A stretch of 36,409 nt of DNA, taken from positions 1-36,409 of the forward strand of contig JAUJMQ010000021.1 of assembly GCA_030446775.1 (NCBI GenBank), read 5' to 3'. How positions within the stretch are numbered: position 1 is the first letter of the stretch; every line of letters starts with the position of its first letter. Below, in pieces: positions 1-8,168 of this stretch. The position numbers were made by a program, and so were the translations under genes. The notes beneath the pieces are model-generated. The model did no database searches. It saw only the letters and a list, made by a program, of their open reading frames with translations, and was not told the DNA's origin. This DNA is from Egibacteraceae bacterium. Its GTDB lineage: Bacteria; Actinomycetota; Nitriliruptoria; Euzebyales; Egibacteraceae.

Positions 1-341
1 GCCGCCAATGTGGCGCCGGTCGAGCCCGCCGACACCACTGCGTCGACGGCGCCGTCGGCGAGCAGCTGGGTGGCTACACGAATGCTCGCATCCCGCTTGC
101 GGTGCAGCGCGACGGCCGGATCCTCGTCCATGCCGACGACCTCGGCCGCCGGCACGATCGGCAGGGCACCCGGCCGTCCGGCAGCGGCCAGCACGCCGGC
201 CAGCACCGCAGGGTGCCCGACGAGGACGACCTGGACCCCGTCGGCGGCCGCCAGCAGCGCACCGGCGACCGTCGCGGCCGGAGCGGCGTCGCCCCCCATC
301 GCGTCGAGGGCGACGCGGACGCCTCCGTCAGGCCCCGGCAC
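1..341 (-). CDS. plsX: Phosphate acyltransferase PlsX, N-terminal part (cut by window edge)
   Basis: PlsX makes acyl-phosphate from acyl-ACP, the first step feeding PlsY in bacterial phospholipid synthesis; it is a peripheral membrane enzyme. The visible residues read VALDAMGGDAAP near the start, then LVGHPAVL, a VVGMDEDPAVALHRKRDASI stretch and VVSAGSTGA, which match the conserved N-terminal third of PlsX in order. The start is taken as GTG at 341, the first in-frame start before the MGGD motif; no clear ribosome binding site precedes it. It follows rpmF by 37 bases on the same strand, the classic DUF177-rpmF-plsX order. The rest of the protein lies to the left of the window. Confidence 0.93.
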   Translation of the reverse strand, partial: MPGPDGGVRVALDAMGGDAAPAATVAGALLAAADGVQVVLVGHPAVLAGVLAAAGRPGALPIVPAAEVVGMDEDPAVALHRKRDASIRVATQLLADGAVDAVVSAGSTGATLA

Positions 342-378
342 GGCGCCGACGGACGAACGGCCGCATCAAAGCGGCGCC

Positions 379-561
379 CTACTCGCCCACCTGCACGACC
401 TGACGCCCCCCGTAGTGCCCGCAGACGCCGCACACGGTGTGGGGTCGGACGGCGGACTTGCAGCGGGCGCAACTGGCGCCGGTGGGCGGTGCGGTGCGCA
501 GCCACTGGGCCTTGCGGTGCCGAGTGCGCGACCGGGACTTCTTGCGCTTCGGGACGGCCAA
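379..561 (-). CDS. rpmF: 50S ribosomal protein L32 (bL32)
   Basis: A 60-residue protein starting MAVPKRKKSRSRTRHRKAQW, the hallmark N-terminus of L32, followed by two CxxC pairs (CARC near residue 31 and CGVC near residue 44) that form the zinc-binding knuckle of the Zn-containing L32 type. It is a structural protein of the large ribosomal subunit. It lies between the DUF177 gene (gap of 51 bases) and plsX (gap of 37), so it is probably co-transcribed with both. Length and composition are normal for the family. Confidence 0.97.
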   Translation of the reverse strand: MAVPKRKKSRSRTRHRKAQWLRTAPPTGASCARCKSAVRPHTVCGVCGHYGGRQVVQVGE

Positions 562-612
562 GGTTCACTCCTGTGCAGGCGCGGACGACCTGGCGGCCGG
601 CCACGGGGTCGG

Positions 613-1149
613 TCAGTCGGCGTCGGGCAGGCGCAGGCCCTCCAGGGCGAGCCAGCGTGAGTCGGTGATCGTGTCGGTGCAGTCACACTGCTCGACGTTG
701 TGGTTGGCCCCGCACGTCGCGCACAGCCCCTGGCAGTCTTCCCGACACAGCGGCCGGTAGGGCACCGCCGGCACGAGGGCGTCGCGCAGGAGCGTGTCGA
801 GGTCGAGCGCGCCGTCGACGATCTCGTAGCCCGGGTCCACGTCGGCATCGGCGTCGACCTCGTCGGGATCGCTGAACAGCTCCACCACGTCGGCCCCGAC
901 GGTCTGCTCGACATCGCGCAGGCAGCGTGCGCACGACAAGCGCAGCGGTGCCGTGAGCGTTCCCCGCACGAGCAGCCCCTCGACGACGCTCTCGATGACC
1001 CCCGTCAGTCGCAGGGGGCCCGTGACCTCGGCCAGGTCCAGCACGAGTCCGCCGGGGACGGGCAGCGCGAGATCGACCCGGCGCGACGCGCCGGGTCGGT
1101 CGAGCAGGTCGGTGACGCGCACCAGGCGGTCACTGCGAGAGGCCGTCAT
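613..1149 (-). CDS. YceD/DUF177 family protein
   Basis: This protein of about 178 residues belongs to the DUF177 (YceD) family that sits almost universally before rpmF; plant and bacterial members are linked to large-subunit rRNA maturation. Visible family marks are LSCARCLRDVE in the middle and a C-terminal cluster CREDCQGLCATCGANHN followed by CDC, a cysteine-rich putative metal site. I chose ATG at 1149 (MTASRSDRL). A GTG ten codons upstream (1179) is also open, and neither has a convincing ribosome binding site. It is flanked by the sepIVA-like gene upstream and rpmF downstream on the same strand. Confidence 0.9.
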   Translation of the reverse strand: MTASRSDRLVRVTDLLDRPGASRRVDLALPVPGGLVLDLAEVTGPLRLTGVIESVVEGLLVRGTLTAPLRLSCARCLRDVEQTVGADVVELFSDPDEVDADADVDPGYEIVDGALDLDTLLRDALVPAVPYRPLCREDCQGLCATCGANHNVEQCDCTDTITDSRWLALEGLRLPDAD

Positions 1150-1292
1150 CGCAACTTTGGGGAGAAGGTGTCCATGCACGGGCGGCCGGCCCGGCGCTCA
1201 GGTGGCCGCCCAGGCTATCACGGCCCCGTGCCGGCACCCTCGCTGACGCCCCTTCGCTGACACCCTCGCGGCGCCTTCGCGGAGGTGCTTGG

Positions 1293-1847
1293 TCAGCGCC
1301 CGGGGTCGGCGCTCTGGTAGTCGTACAGCCGCGCGCCGGCACGGTCCGGTGCCGGCTCGGCACCGTCGAGGTCGTCGAGGTCGGCGGCGAGCTCGTCTGA
1401 GGCCAGCCGCCCGCGCAGCCGCTCGCGGCCGCGCTCGACGGCCTTCATCGTCTTGGCGAGCACGATCTCGAAGTTCGCGAGCTTGCCGTCGACGTAGTCC
1501 TCGGCCTCCAGCCGCAGGATCCGCGCCTGTTCACGGGCCTCTTCGAGGATGCGCTCGGCCTCGCGGCGGGCGGCCCGCACGACCTCGGTCTCGCCGACGA
1601 GGCGGTCGCGTTCCCCTCGGGCGTCGTTGACCAGCTGCTCGGACTCACGCTCCGCCTGCTCCAGGACCTCGTCACGTTCCTTGATCACCCAGCGGGCCTG
1701 GCGCAGTTCCTCCGGCAGGTGCGCCCGCAGGTCGTCGAGCAGCTCGTCGAAGTCCTTGCGGTTCACCATCACCGACGCCGACAGCGGCACCGGGCGCGCC
1801 TCGGCGAGCAACTGCTCGATCTGGGCGAGGTACGCCTCGACGTCCAC
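1293..1847 (-). CDS. DivIVA-like coiled-coil protein, SepIVA type
   Basis: The 184-residue protein opens MDVEAYLAQIEQLLAEARPVPLSASVMVNRKDF and then is dominated by long charged heptad-rich segments (about residues 45-145), a predicted coiled coil. This is the DivIVA-domain architecture of mycobacterial SepIVA, a cell-division and septation factor, which also lies next to a DUF177 gene. The start is GTG at 1847 with AAAGGA about 8 bases upstream. It sits 18 bases after coaD. The family assignment rests on architecture and context, so the septation role is inference. Confidence 0.78.
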   Translation of the reverse strand: MDVEAYLAQIEQLLAEARPVPLSASVMVNRKDFDELLDDLRAHLPEELRQARWVIKERDEVLEQAERESEQLVNDARGERDRLVGETEVVRAARREAERILEEAREQARILRLEAEDYVDGKLANFEIVLAKTMKAVERGRERLRGRLASDELAADLDDLDGAEPAPDRAGARLYDYQSADPGR

Positions 1848-1865
1848 GGGGAGGTCCTTTGGTGT

Positions 1866-2363
1866 TCAGTCGGCTCGGTTTCGGGCCGGGGGAAGGAATC
1901 TCGCGAGGCGCTCGGCCACGATCGGCGGCACGAAGTCGGCGACGTCGCCGCCGAAGCGGGCGACCTCCTTCACCAGCGAGGATGAGAGGAACGAGTATAG
2001 GGGGCTCGCGGTCAGGAACAGGGTCTCGACGTCTCCCAGCGTTGTGTTCATCTGCGCCATCTGCAGCTCGTACTCGAAGTCGCTGACCGCCCGCAAGCCT
2101 TTGACGATGATGCCCACGCCGCGCTCGCGGCAGAAGTCGACGAGCAGCCCGTCGAACGCGGCGACCTCCACGTTGGGCAGGTCGTCGAGCACCGCCTCCA
2201 GCAGGGCGATCCGCTCGTCGGCGTCGAACAGGGGCTGCTTGCCGGCGTTGCGCAGGCACGCCACGACGAGCCGGTCGAAGCGCGAGGCCGCACGCCGGAT
2301 GACGTCGAGGTGGCCGTACGTCACGGGGTCGAAGCTGCCGGGGCAGACGGCGGTGACGGTCAT
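1866..2363 (-). CDS. coaD: Phosphopantetheine adenylyltransferase
   Basis: CoaD transfers AMP from ATP to 4'-phosphopantetheine, the fourth step of coenzyme A synthesis. The 165-residue length is typical. The nucleotidyltransferase signature is clear: PGSFDPVTYGHLD with the (T/H)xGH motif at residues 15-18, VVACLRNAGKQPLF, then GLRAVSDFEYELQMAQMN and the C-terminal ISS-like motif YSFLSSSLVKEVA. The ATG overlaps the rsmD stop codon by 4 bases, a coupling seen in many bacteria. Confidence 0.97.
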   Translation of the reverse strand: MTVTAVCPGSFDPVTYGHLDVIRRAASRFDRLVVACLRNAGKQPLFDADERIALLEAVLDDLPNVEVAAFDGLLVDFCRERGVGIIVKGLRAVSDFEYELQMAQMNTTLGDVETLFLTASPLYSFLSSSLVKEVARFGGDVADFVPPIVAERLARFLPPARNRAD

Positions 2364-2938
2364 CGGAGGCCCTCGATGTCGGCGCGCAGGTACAGCAGGA
2401 CCGTGTCACCGTAGGAGCGGCGGCGGTCCTCGACGAGGACGCGGCCGAGCTCCGGACGGGAGGTGACCTCCGAGTCGCGGCGGTCGCGCTCGAAGACGAC
2501 GCGGGCGCCGGGTGCCAGCCCGCGCGCATCGCCCAGCCGTTCGACGAGGGCGACGACGGTCGCGAGCGGCTGCTCGTAGGGCGGGTCGCAGAACACGAGG
2601 TCGAACGGACCGCCGCGCGGCTCGGCGCAGAAGCGCGCCGCCTCGCCCCGCACCACCGACGCCCGCGACGCCAACCCGGTGGAGGCCAGGTTGGCGGCGA
2701 CGACGGCGAGCGCCTTGGGGTCGCGCTCGACGAACGTCGCCCACGCCGCCCCGCGCGACAGCGCCTCGATCCCCAGGGCCCCCGACCCGGCGAACAGGTC
2801 CAGCACCCGGGCACCGGCGAGCTCGGCGCCGAGGCTGGAGAACAGGGCCTCGCGGACCCGGTCGGCGGTCGGGCGGGTCCGATGCCCGCGGGGGCTGCGC
2901 AGCGGACGGCCGCCCGCGGTCCCCGCGATGACCCTCAC
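2360..2938 (-). CDS. rsmD: 16S rRNA (guanine(966)-N(2))-methyltransferase RsmD
   Basis: RsmD methylates G966 of 16S rRNA using S-adenosylmethionine. The protein is 192 residues from GTG at 2938 (VRVIAGTAGGRPLRSPRG, the family N-terminus). It shows TRPTADRVREALFSSL, the SAM-binding loop LDLFAGSGALGIEAL (about residues 46-60) and the catalytic FCDPPY motif (residues 116-121). The start lies 19 bases after the recG stop, and the stop overlaps the coaD start. The same reading frame stays open into recG sequence upstream only because recG is frameshifted, so a longer fused protein is not real. Confidence 0.95.
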   Translation of the reverse strand: MRVIAGTAGGRPLRSPRGHRTRPTADRVREALFSSLGAELAGARVLDLFAGSGALGIEALSRGAAWATFVERDPKALAVVAANLASTGLASRASVVRGEAARFCAEPRGGPFDLVFCDPPYEQPLATVVALVERLGDARGLAPGARVVFERDRRDSEVTSRPELGRVLVEDRRRSYGDTVLLYLRADIEGLR

Positions 2939-2957
2939 GGCCCCACGCCCGGCCGCC

Positions 2958-5071
2958 TCACCCGGTGCGGAGCGCGGCGAGGCGCTGCTCGCCGTAGCGC
3001 CGCCGCACCTCGGCGGCGAGGTCGGGGTGGCCGTCGAGCTGCGGGTCGGCGGCGACGAGGTCGCGGGCGTCGTCGCGGGTGGCCCCCACCCAGCCGACGT
3101 CGAGCGCGAGCTTGGCCAGCTTGAGGTCGGGCAGCCCCGACTGCCGGGTGTCGAACAGGCTGCCCTCCCCCCGCAGGGCGAGGTCCGCGTCGGCCAGCTC
3201 GAACCCGTCGGTCGTCGCCGCGACCGCCTCCAGCCGCTCGTTGCCGTCCGGGTCCCTGGCGAACAGCACGCAGTAGCTGCGCGCCGAGCCGCGGCCCACC
3301 CGGCCGCGCAGCTGGTGCAGCTGGCTGATGCCGAAGCGGTCCGCGTCCTCGATGACCATGACCGTCGCCTCCGGCACGTCCACGCCCACCTCGATGACGG
3401 TGGTGGCGACAAGGATCTGCGCGGCGCCGCCGCGGAACGCCTCCATCGCGGCGTCGCGCTCGGCGGCGCCCAGGCGGCCGTGGACGAGCGCCACGCCGAG
3501 GTCGGGGAACACCTCCTCGGCCAGGCGGCGGTGCACCTCGACCGCCGCGGCGACGCCGAGCGCCTCGGACTCCTCCACAAGCGGGCAGACGACGTAGGCC
3601 CGCTCCCCCGCCGCAACCCGTTCCCGGACGAAGTCGTACAGGCGCTGACGGCGGGGAGTCCGCCGCGATGACCTGCGTCACGACCTGCTGGCGGCCCGGC
3701 GGCAGCTCGTCGAGGACGGTGACGTCGAGGTCGCCGTACAGCGTCAACGCGAGCGACCGCGGGATCGGGGTGGCGGTCATGACGAGCACGTCGGGGGTGC
3801 GGCCGTCGCCACGCTTGTCGCGCAGGCGGGTGCGGTGCTCGACACCGAACCGGTGCTGCTCGTCGACCACGACGACCCCGAGGTCGGCGAACGTCACCTG
3901 CTCCTCGAGCAGCGCGTGGGTGCCGACGAGCAGCCCGACGTCGCCGACGGCGAGCTCCGCGAGGAGCCCGCGTCGCTGGCGCAGCGTCGTCCCGCCGGTC
4001 AGCAGCTCGAGGCGCGGCCCGGTCGGGGCGTTCACCCCGAGGGGGCGAGCAGTGCGAGGAACGTGCGCAGGTGCTGCTCGGCGAGCACCTCGGTCGGGGC
4101 CATGAGCACGGCCTGGCGGCCCGCGTCGAGTGCCCGCAGCATCGCCCAGGCCGCGACGAGGGTCTTGCCGGCGCCGACGTCGCCCTGCAGCAACCGGTGC
4201 ATCGGCTTGGGACGCTCCAGGTCGGCGCCGACCTCGTCGAACGCCCGGCGCTGCGCACCCGTCGGCGCGAACGGCAGCCGCTCGACGAACACCTCCGCCA
4301 GCCCGCCGGCGACGGGGTCGCTGGCGAGCCCCCGCGCGGTGGACTCCAGACGGTGGCGGCGCTGCTGCAACCCCACCTGGAGGCACAGCAGCTCGTCGTA
4401 GACGAGCCGGTTCCGCGCGGGCCGCACCTGGGACAGGTCCGCCGGGCGGTGGATGCGCCGCAGGGCGGTGTCGAGGTCGAGCAGCCCGTGCCGGTCCCGC
4501 AGCTGGTCGGGCAGCGGGTCGGGCACCGGGGGAGGCGGTCCAGCGCCGCCGCGACGAACGCCGCGATCCGCCCCGACGTCAGCGCCTCGGTGGCGGGGTA
4601 GGTCGCCGCGATCCGGTCGGTCTCGGAGGGCGTTTCGCCCTCCGACAGCAACGTGACCCTGGGGTTGCGCAGCTGCAGCGCACCGCGGAACTGCTCGACG
4701 GTGCCGCTGGCGGCGACGCGGCTGCCGGCGGGAAGCTGCCGGGCGCGCCACTCGGCGTTGAACAGCGACACCTCGACCCGCCCGCCGGCGTCGTCGGTGA
4801 TGCGCGCCTTGGCGATCGTCAGCCTGCGCCCGCCGGGGCGGATGACGGTCCAACCGCCCAGCGTCCCGACGACGGTGACCGGCTCGCCGAGCGGGGCGTC
4901 GGCGATCGGGAGGTGCTCGCCGACGTCGCGGTACTTGCCCGCCGCGGGATAGTGCTCGAGCAGGTCGCGGACGGTGTGCACGCCCAGCACGCGCCGCAGC
5001 GTCGCCGCGGCCCGGGCGCTGACGCCCTCGACCTCGGCCACGTCCGCCTCCAGCCAGGCCCGGGCGTCCAT
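2958..5071 (-). CDS. recG: ATP-dependent DNA helicase RecG, broken by three apparent frameshifts
   Basis: RecG remodels stalled replication forks and Holliday junctions. From ATG at 5071 (MDARAWLEADVAEVEGV) the wedge/OB domain is readable in one frame to about 4530. The second frame carries GDVGAGKTLVAAW (Walker A) and APTEVLAEQH to about 4040, and the third carries VVVDEQHRFGV and TATPIPRSLALT to about 3655. The final stretch is back in a readable frame with VVCPLVEESE, VATTVIEVGVDVP and QLHQLRGRVGRG to the stop at 2958. Each break is repaired by adding C residues to a C run (read on the minus strand): opposite G runs 4528-4532 and 4041-4045 (one base each) and near 3645-3656 (two bases missing or one extra). 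With those repairs every expected motif is present in order, so I read this as an intact gene with sequence errors, though a true pseudogene is not excluded. Confidence 0.92.
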
Positions 5072-5348
5072 CGGCTGGAAGTCTAGGAGTGGGGTGCGAC
5101 GGGTCGGGGCACGCGGGGCTCGGCAGACAGCAGGCGCCGGGGTGCAGATCCGCGATCCACTGCGGCGCGTGTACATACCGCCCGCGGTGGCGCCCGGGTG
5201 GTGGGCGGACGGTCAGCCGCGCGGCTGGCGCCGGGACGGCGGCCACGGTAGCCTTCGCACCCGTCGCCGCGTCGCCGGCGATGTCGTCGCGCCGCCGCGG
5301 CCCAGTTGCTCTCCACCCCGCCGGAACGTTCGAACGAGGTATCCCCCG
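5072..5348. other. Divergent intergenic region between recG and rpmB
   Basis: This 277-base gap separates the start of recG (minus) from the start of rpmB (plus) and must hold promoters for both directions. I could not identify a convincing -35/-10 pair. No gene-like reading frame with a start and ribosome binding site is seen inside it. Confidence 0.4.
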
Positions 5349-5552
5349 ATGTCTGCCGTGTGCGAGATCTGCGCGAAGAAGCCGACCTTCAACTACCAGG
5401 TCAGCTTCTCCCACCGCCGCTCACGGCGCCGGTGGAACCCCAACATCCAGCGCATCCGCATCTGGGAGAACGGCGGTGTGCGCCGCGCCCGCGTCTGCAC
5501 CTCCTGCATGAAGGCCGGCAAGGTCCAGCGCCCCCCACAGCGCACCGCCTGA
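5349..5552 (+). CDS. rpmB: 50S ribosomal protein L28 (bL28)
   Basis: A 67-residue ribosomal large-subunit protein beginning MSAVCEICAKKPTFNYQVSF, with SHRRSRRRWNPNIQRIRIW and ending in CTSCMKAGKVQRP. The two CxxC pairs (CEIC and CTSC) mark the zinc-containing L28 form. The ATG at 5349 is preceded by a GAGGT ribosome binding site about 9 bases upstream. It stands alone and divergent from recG, an arrangement common in bacteria. Many genomes carry a zinc-free second copy regulated by Zur, but none is visible here. Confidence 0.97.
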   Translation: MSAVCEICAKKPTFNYQVSFSHRRSRRRWNPNIQRIRIWENGGVRRARVCTSCMKAGKVQRPPQRTA

Positions 5553-5592
5553 CCGGCGCCGCCAAGAGGCGACCCCGGTAGCGTCACGGGCG

Positions 5593-5748
5593 GTGGTCGG
5601 CCCGGTTCACGAGCTCCCCGCTTCCATCGAGCTTGACCGCGAGGAGTATCGCGCCCACCACGCCGCCTTGGAGGCCGCCCTCGATGCGCTCGACCGTGCG
5701 CGCGAGGCCGACCCCGGCGGCTGGGCTCGCCGGACCCGGCACGCCTGA
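5593..5748 (+). CDS. Small hypothetical protein, 51 residues
   Basis: A GTG-started frame encodes a short acidic, alanine-rich helical peptide (PVHELPASIELDREEYRAHH... then a run of A, L, D and R residues). Its composition looks like a real amphipathic helix rather than a random GC-rich shadow frame. I see no clear ribosome binding site and do not recognise a family. It lies 40 bases after rpmB and ends 24 bases before the convergent RES-toxin remnant. It could be a tiny gene or the tail of something lost. Confidence 0.35.
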   Translation: MVGPVHELPASIELDREEYRAHHAALEAALDALDRAREADPGGWARRTRHA

Positions 5749-5772
5749 GCGGCGGCCACCTCGAGCTAGTCG

Positions 5773-6075
5773 TCACGAAGGTCCGTCGTCGATCAGTCCG
5801 CTGTCCGCCAGGGGGGTGAGCGGCGGCTCGGGCTCGCCGCGCGTGACGCGGATGCCGGAACGCGCCAGGGCCGCTCTCACCCCGGGTTCGTCGAGAAGCT
5901 CGGGCTCCCACCGCCACGACGCGTCGTCGTAGGGCGGATGCGCGCCGGCCCGGTCGAACAGCGTGACGGCGCGCAGGCGTCCCGCGGGGTCATGGGAGAT
6001 GCCGTGGTAGGCGGCGCGTCACCCCCGCGCGGTGGAGATTCACCGCCCATACCTTCGCCCTTTGAGACGCAGCCG
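5773..6075 (-). pseudogene. Remnant of a RES-domain toxin (C-terminal part, frameshifted)
   Basis: The minus strand reads AKVWAVNLHRAGVTRR in one frame and, after a one-base shift near 6020, AAYHGISHDPAGRLRAVTLF followed by DRAG and a tail WRWEPELLDEPGVRAALARSGIRV to the stop at 5773. RES toxins (NAD-degrading partners of Xre/MbcA-type antitoxins) end with a WA...GI.Y.SRHDP...ALFDRA pattern, which this resembles. Only about 100 C-terminal residues remain. The N-terminal half of a normal toxin of 150-230 residues is missing, and no start codon is in place. It lies directly downstream of the antitoxin gene on the same strand, the usual antitoxin-toxin order. The family call is inference from short motifs. 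Confidence 0.5.
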
Positions 6076-6125
6076 CAGCAATCGGCCTAGCGTCGCCGCC
6101 CTGGGGGAGGGCAGCGCAGCGGCAT

Positions 6126-6557
6126 CTACGCCGCCGACCTCGCGAACCGTCGGGCGAGCGCCACGACGGCGTCGGCCTCGCCTGCACGCAGGGCGTCAAC
6201 AGGGCGGCGGTTCCCGAGCGACGGCTGCATCCCGGTCAGCCACGCGGTGACCGTCAACGGATCCGCAGCCGGGGCGAGGACGGCCAGCACCTCCCCCAGA
6301 CCGGCGAGAACCGCGCGCCCGTCGAACTGCACCACCGGATATGCCACGCGGCCGGAGCGCGTCTTGACCCGTAACAGCCGAGGATCCTTGGCGCTGGCCT
6401 GCTCGCTGTTGCCGAGCAGTCTGGCGGTGTCGGCCTGCGTGAGCGAGGGACCGATCTGCGCGGCCCAGTGCCGGTCGGCGGCATCCTGCTCCAACAGCGC
6501 GGTGACGAGCTGCCGGGTCTCCGGTGAGGCGGCGTAGAACAGTTCCGCGACGCTCAT
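6126..6557 (-). CDS. Xre/MbcA/ParS-type antitoxin with DUF2384 toxin-binding domain
   Basis: The 143-residue protein starts at ATG 6557 behind a strong purine-rich ribosome binding site (GGGGGAGGGGG). The middle carries LTQADTARLLGNS, a helix-turn-helix-like segment, and AYPVVQFDG. The C-terminus has VTAWLTGMQPSLGNRRPVDA followed by LRAGEADAVVALARRF, the signature of the DUF2384 domain that binds RES toxins. In intact systems it neutralises and represses a RES toxin encoded just downstream; here only a fragment of the toxin remains, so the antitoxin appears to be a solitary survivor. It might still act as a repressor or protect against incoming RES toxins. Confidence 0.8.
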   Translation of the reverse strand: MSVAELFYAASPETRQLVTALLEQDAADRHWAAQIGPSLTQADTARLLGNSEQASAKDPRLLRVKTRSGRVAYPVVQFDGRAVLAGLGEVLAVLAPAADPLTVTAWLTGMQPSLGNRRPVDALRAGEADAVVALARRFARSAA

Positions 6558-6714
6558 CCTCAGACCCCCTCCCCCCAGTCCACCATGGGTTACAGCAGGC
6601 CGGTTGACCAGGTTCGGGCCTGGCGCCTTTGCCGCGCACCAGCGGTTCGCGGGCTGGGAGCCGCGGCAGTGCGTCGCTGGGACCGTCGAGGGCTTGCGAG
6701 GACCCGCAGTTGCG

Positions 6715-7095
6715 TCAGACGACGCGGACGTCGACCTCGTCGTCGAGGCCGGCGAAGTCGGTCGCATCGCGGGTGAACAGCGGGACACCGTGCGCGTGGG
6801 CCGTGGCGGCGATGAGGAGGTCCATCGCCCGCCGTCGCGGCCGGCGACCGGCGCTGGCCATGATGTGCGCCAGCGCCCCGTATGACCGGGCCACGCCGGC
6901 GTCGACGGGCAGTGGGTCGAATCGGGACTCGATCTCGCTCAGGCGGCGCACGCGCGCTCGACGAGCCGCATCGGTCTTGGCCAGGTGCACACCGAAGTGG
7001 AGCTCGGCGAGCGTGGCCGCCGAGATCGCCGCCTCGTCGGGAAGCAGGGTGACACCGTCCGCGATGACGATCGACGTGTCCAGCAGTCCCCTCAT
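6715..7095 (-). CDS. vapC: PIN-domain ribonuclease toxin, VapC family
   Basis: The 126-residue length is typical for VapC. The acidic metal-binding residues of the PIN fold are all present: D6 (GLLDTSIV), E31 (ATLAELHFG), D92 (MDLLIAATA) and D110 (LFTRDATDF). VapC toxins are Mg2+-dependent endonucleases that cut tRNA or rRNA when freed from VapB. The ATG overlaps the antitoxin stop by 4 bases, the normal coupled arrangement. The 157 bases between this gene and the next antitoxin gene hold no gene that I can see. Confidence 0.9.
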   Translation of the reverse strand: MRGLLDTSIVIADGVTLLPDEAAISAATLAELHFGVHLAKTDAARRARVRRLSEIESRFDPLPVDAGVARSYGALAHIMASAGRRPRRRAMDLLIAATAHAHGVPLFTRDATDFAGLDDEVDVRVV

Positions 7096-7346
7096 GGCTG
7101 CTCCCAGGGGTCATCCAAGGACGTGGGCGGATCCTCGCGAACGACGTCACTGAGCAGCCCGGGATCCGTCGGCGTGGTCAGCAGGGCGCGCACGTCGTCC
7201 GCCGCGACCCACTGACGGGGTCGCCACGGGCTGAGCTGTGCCACCGGCCGCCCGTCGACGGTGATGGTGTAGGTCTGCCCGGCTTCGGCCGCGCGGAGCA
7301 CGGCGCTGATGTTGTTGCGCAGCTCCAGCTGCGGCAGCTCGCTCAT
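7092..7346 (-). CDS. vapB: VapB-type antitoxin (Phd/YefM-like)
   Basis: An 84-residue protein beginning MSELPQLELRNNISAVLRAA with EAGQTYTITVDGRPVAQLSP, which matches the Phd/YefM DNA-binding domain (N..s.vl..v..Ge...ItrrGrpvA.L.p). The C-terminal third is acidic and proline-rich, as expected for the toxin-wrapping tail. It precedes vapC with a 4-base overlap. A perfect palindrome overlapping the probable -10 element just upstream (7355-7372) suggests autoregulation, which is typical of the class. Confidence 0.86.
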   Translation of the reverse strand: MSELPQLELRNNISAVLRAAEAGQTYTITVDGRPVAQLSPWRPRQWVAADDVRALLTTPTDPGLLSDVVREDPPTSLDDPWEQP

Positions 7347-7354
7347 CCAGGCAC

Positions 7355-7372
7355 CGTAGCATACTTGCTACG
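7355..7372 (-). promoter_or_regulatory. Probable vapBC operator palindrome overlapping the -10 element
   Basis: CGTAGCA and TGCTACG form a perfect 7-bp inverted repeat around a 4-base spacer. On the minus strand it contains TATGCT, a plausible -10 box, about 14 bases before the vapB ATG. The site also overlaps the thiD stop codon (7368-7370). Position and symmetry fit an operator bound by VapB or the VapBC complex. Binding itself is inferred. Confidence 0.55.
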
Positions 7373-8168
7373 GCGGGTGGCGGTGCCAGGCGTGGTCGAC
7401 CGGGCCGATGCCCGCGCCGATGCGGATGCCCGAGCCGATCGCCCCGGAGACGTAGTCCTTGGCGGCGCGCACAGCTGCCTCGACGTCGAGGCCGCGGGCG
7501 CGGAAGGCGGCGATCGCCGAGGCGAGCGTGCAGCCGGTGCCGTGCGTGTCGGCGGTGTCCAGGCGTGGCGCGGACACACTGACCTCGGTCGTGCCGTCGA
7601 AGAGCAGGTCGACGGCGTCGGAGGTGTCGGGCAGGGGCCCGCCCTTGACGAGCACCCACCGGGGACCGAGCGCATTGACCCCCTCGGCGGCGGCGCGCAG
7701 GTCGTCCACGCCGCGGACCTCCACGCCGGTGAGGACGGCGACCTCACCGAGGTTGGGCGTCACGACCTCGGCCAGCGGCAGGATCCGTTCGCGCAGCGCG
7801 TCGACGGCGTCAGGCCGCAGCAGCGGATCGCCGTGCTTGGACGCGCAGACGGGGTCGACGACGACCGGGCGCCGGTCATGGGCCGCCAGCCCGTCGGCGA
7901 CCGCCGCGATGATCGGCGCGCTCGCCAGCATGCCGGTCTTGATGACATCCGCGCCGATGTCGCCCAGGACCGCGTCCATCTGCGCACGCACGAACGCCGG
8001 CGGGACCTCGTGAACGCCGTGGACCCCGACGGTGTTCTGGGCGGTGAGCGCAGTCAGCACGCTCGTCCCGTAGACGTCGAGCTCGGCGAACGTCTTGAGG
8101 TCGGCCTGGATGCCGGCGCCGCCACCCGAGTCCGAGCCGGCGATCGTCAGCGCCAGCGGCGGCGTCAC
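7368..8168 (-). CDS. thiD: Hydroxymethylpyrimidine/phosphomethylpyrimidine kinase
   Basis: ThiD phosphorylates HMP and HMP-P to HMP-PP for thiamine synthesis. The 266-residue protein has the ribokinase-like fold marks: [21 protein letters not shown] at the start, [51 protein letters not shown] and the anion-hole motif [15 protein letters not shown] near residue 210. The ATG overlaps the thiL stop by 4 bases, so thiL and thiD form an operon. The last codons overlap the vapBC promoter palindrome. Confidence 0.95.
   Translation of the reverse strand: MTPPLALTIAGSDSGGGAGIQADLKTFAELDVYGTSVLTALTAQNTVGVHGVHEVPPAFVRAQMDAVLGDIGADVIKTGMLASAPIIAAVADGLAAHDRRPVVVDPVCASKHGDPLLRPDAVDALRERILPLAEVVTPNLGEVAVLTGVEVRGVDDLRAAAEGVNALGPRWVLVKGGPLPDTSDAVDLLFDGTTEVSVSAPRLDTADTHGTGCTLASAIAAFRARGLDVEAAVRAAKDYVSGAIGSGIRIGAGIGPVDHAWHRHPP

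Noticed and set aside
1230-1292. Short direct repeats around CGCTGAC and GGAGGTGC as another copy of the 67-bp element
   Set aside because: Only a few bases match (GGAGGTGC), without the flanking core, so chance is sufficient.
2360-5176. A 938-residue minus-strand frame joining RecG's N-terminus to RsmD
   Set aside because: The middle is arginine/proline-rich nonsense. It results from the recG frame breaks, and rsmD has its own GTG start after the recG stop.
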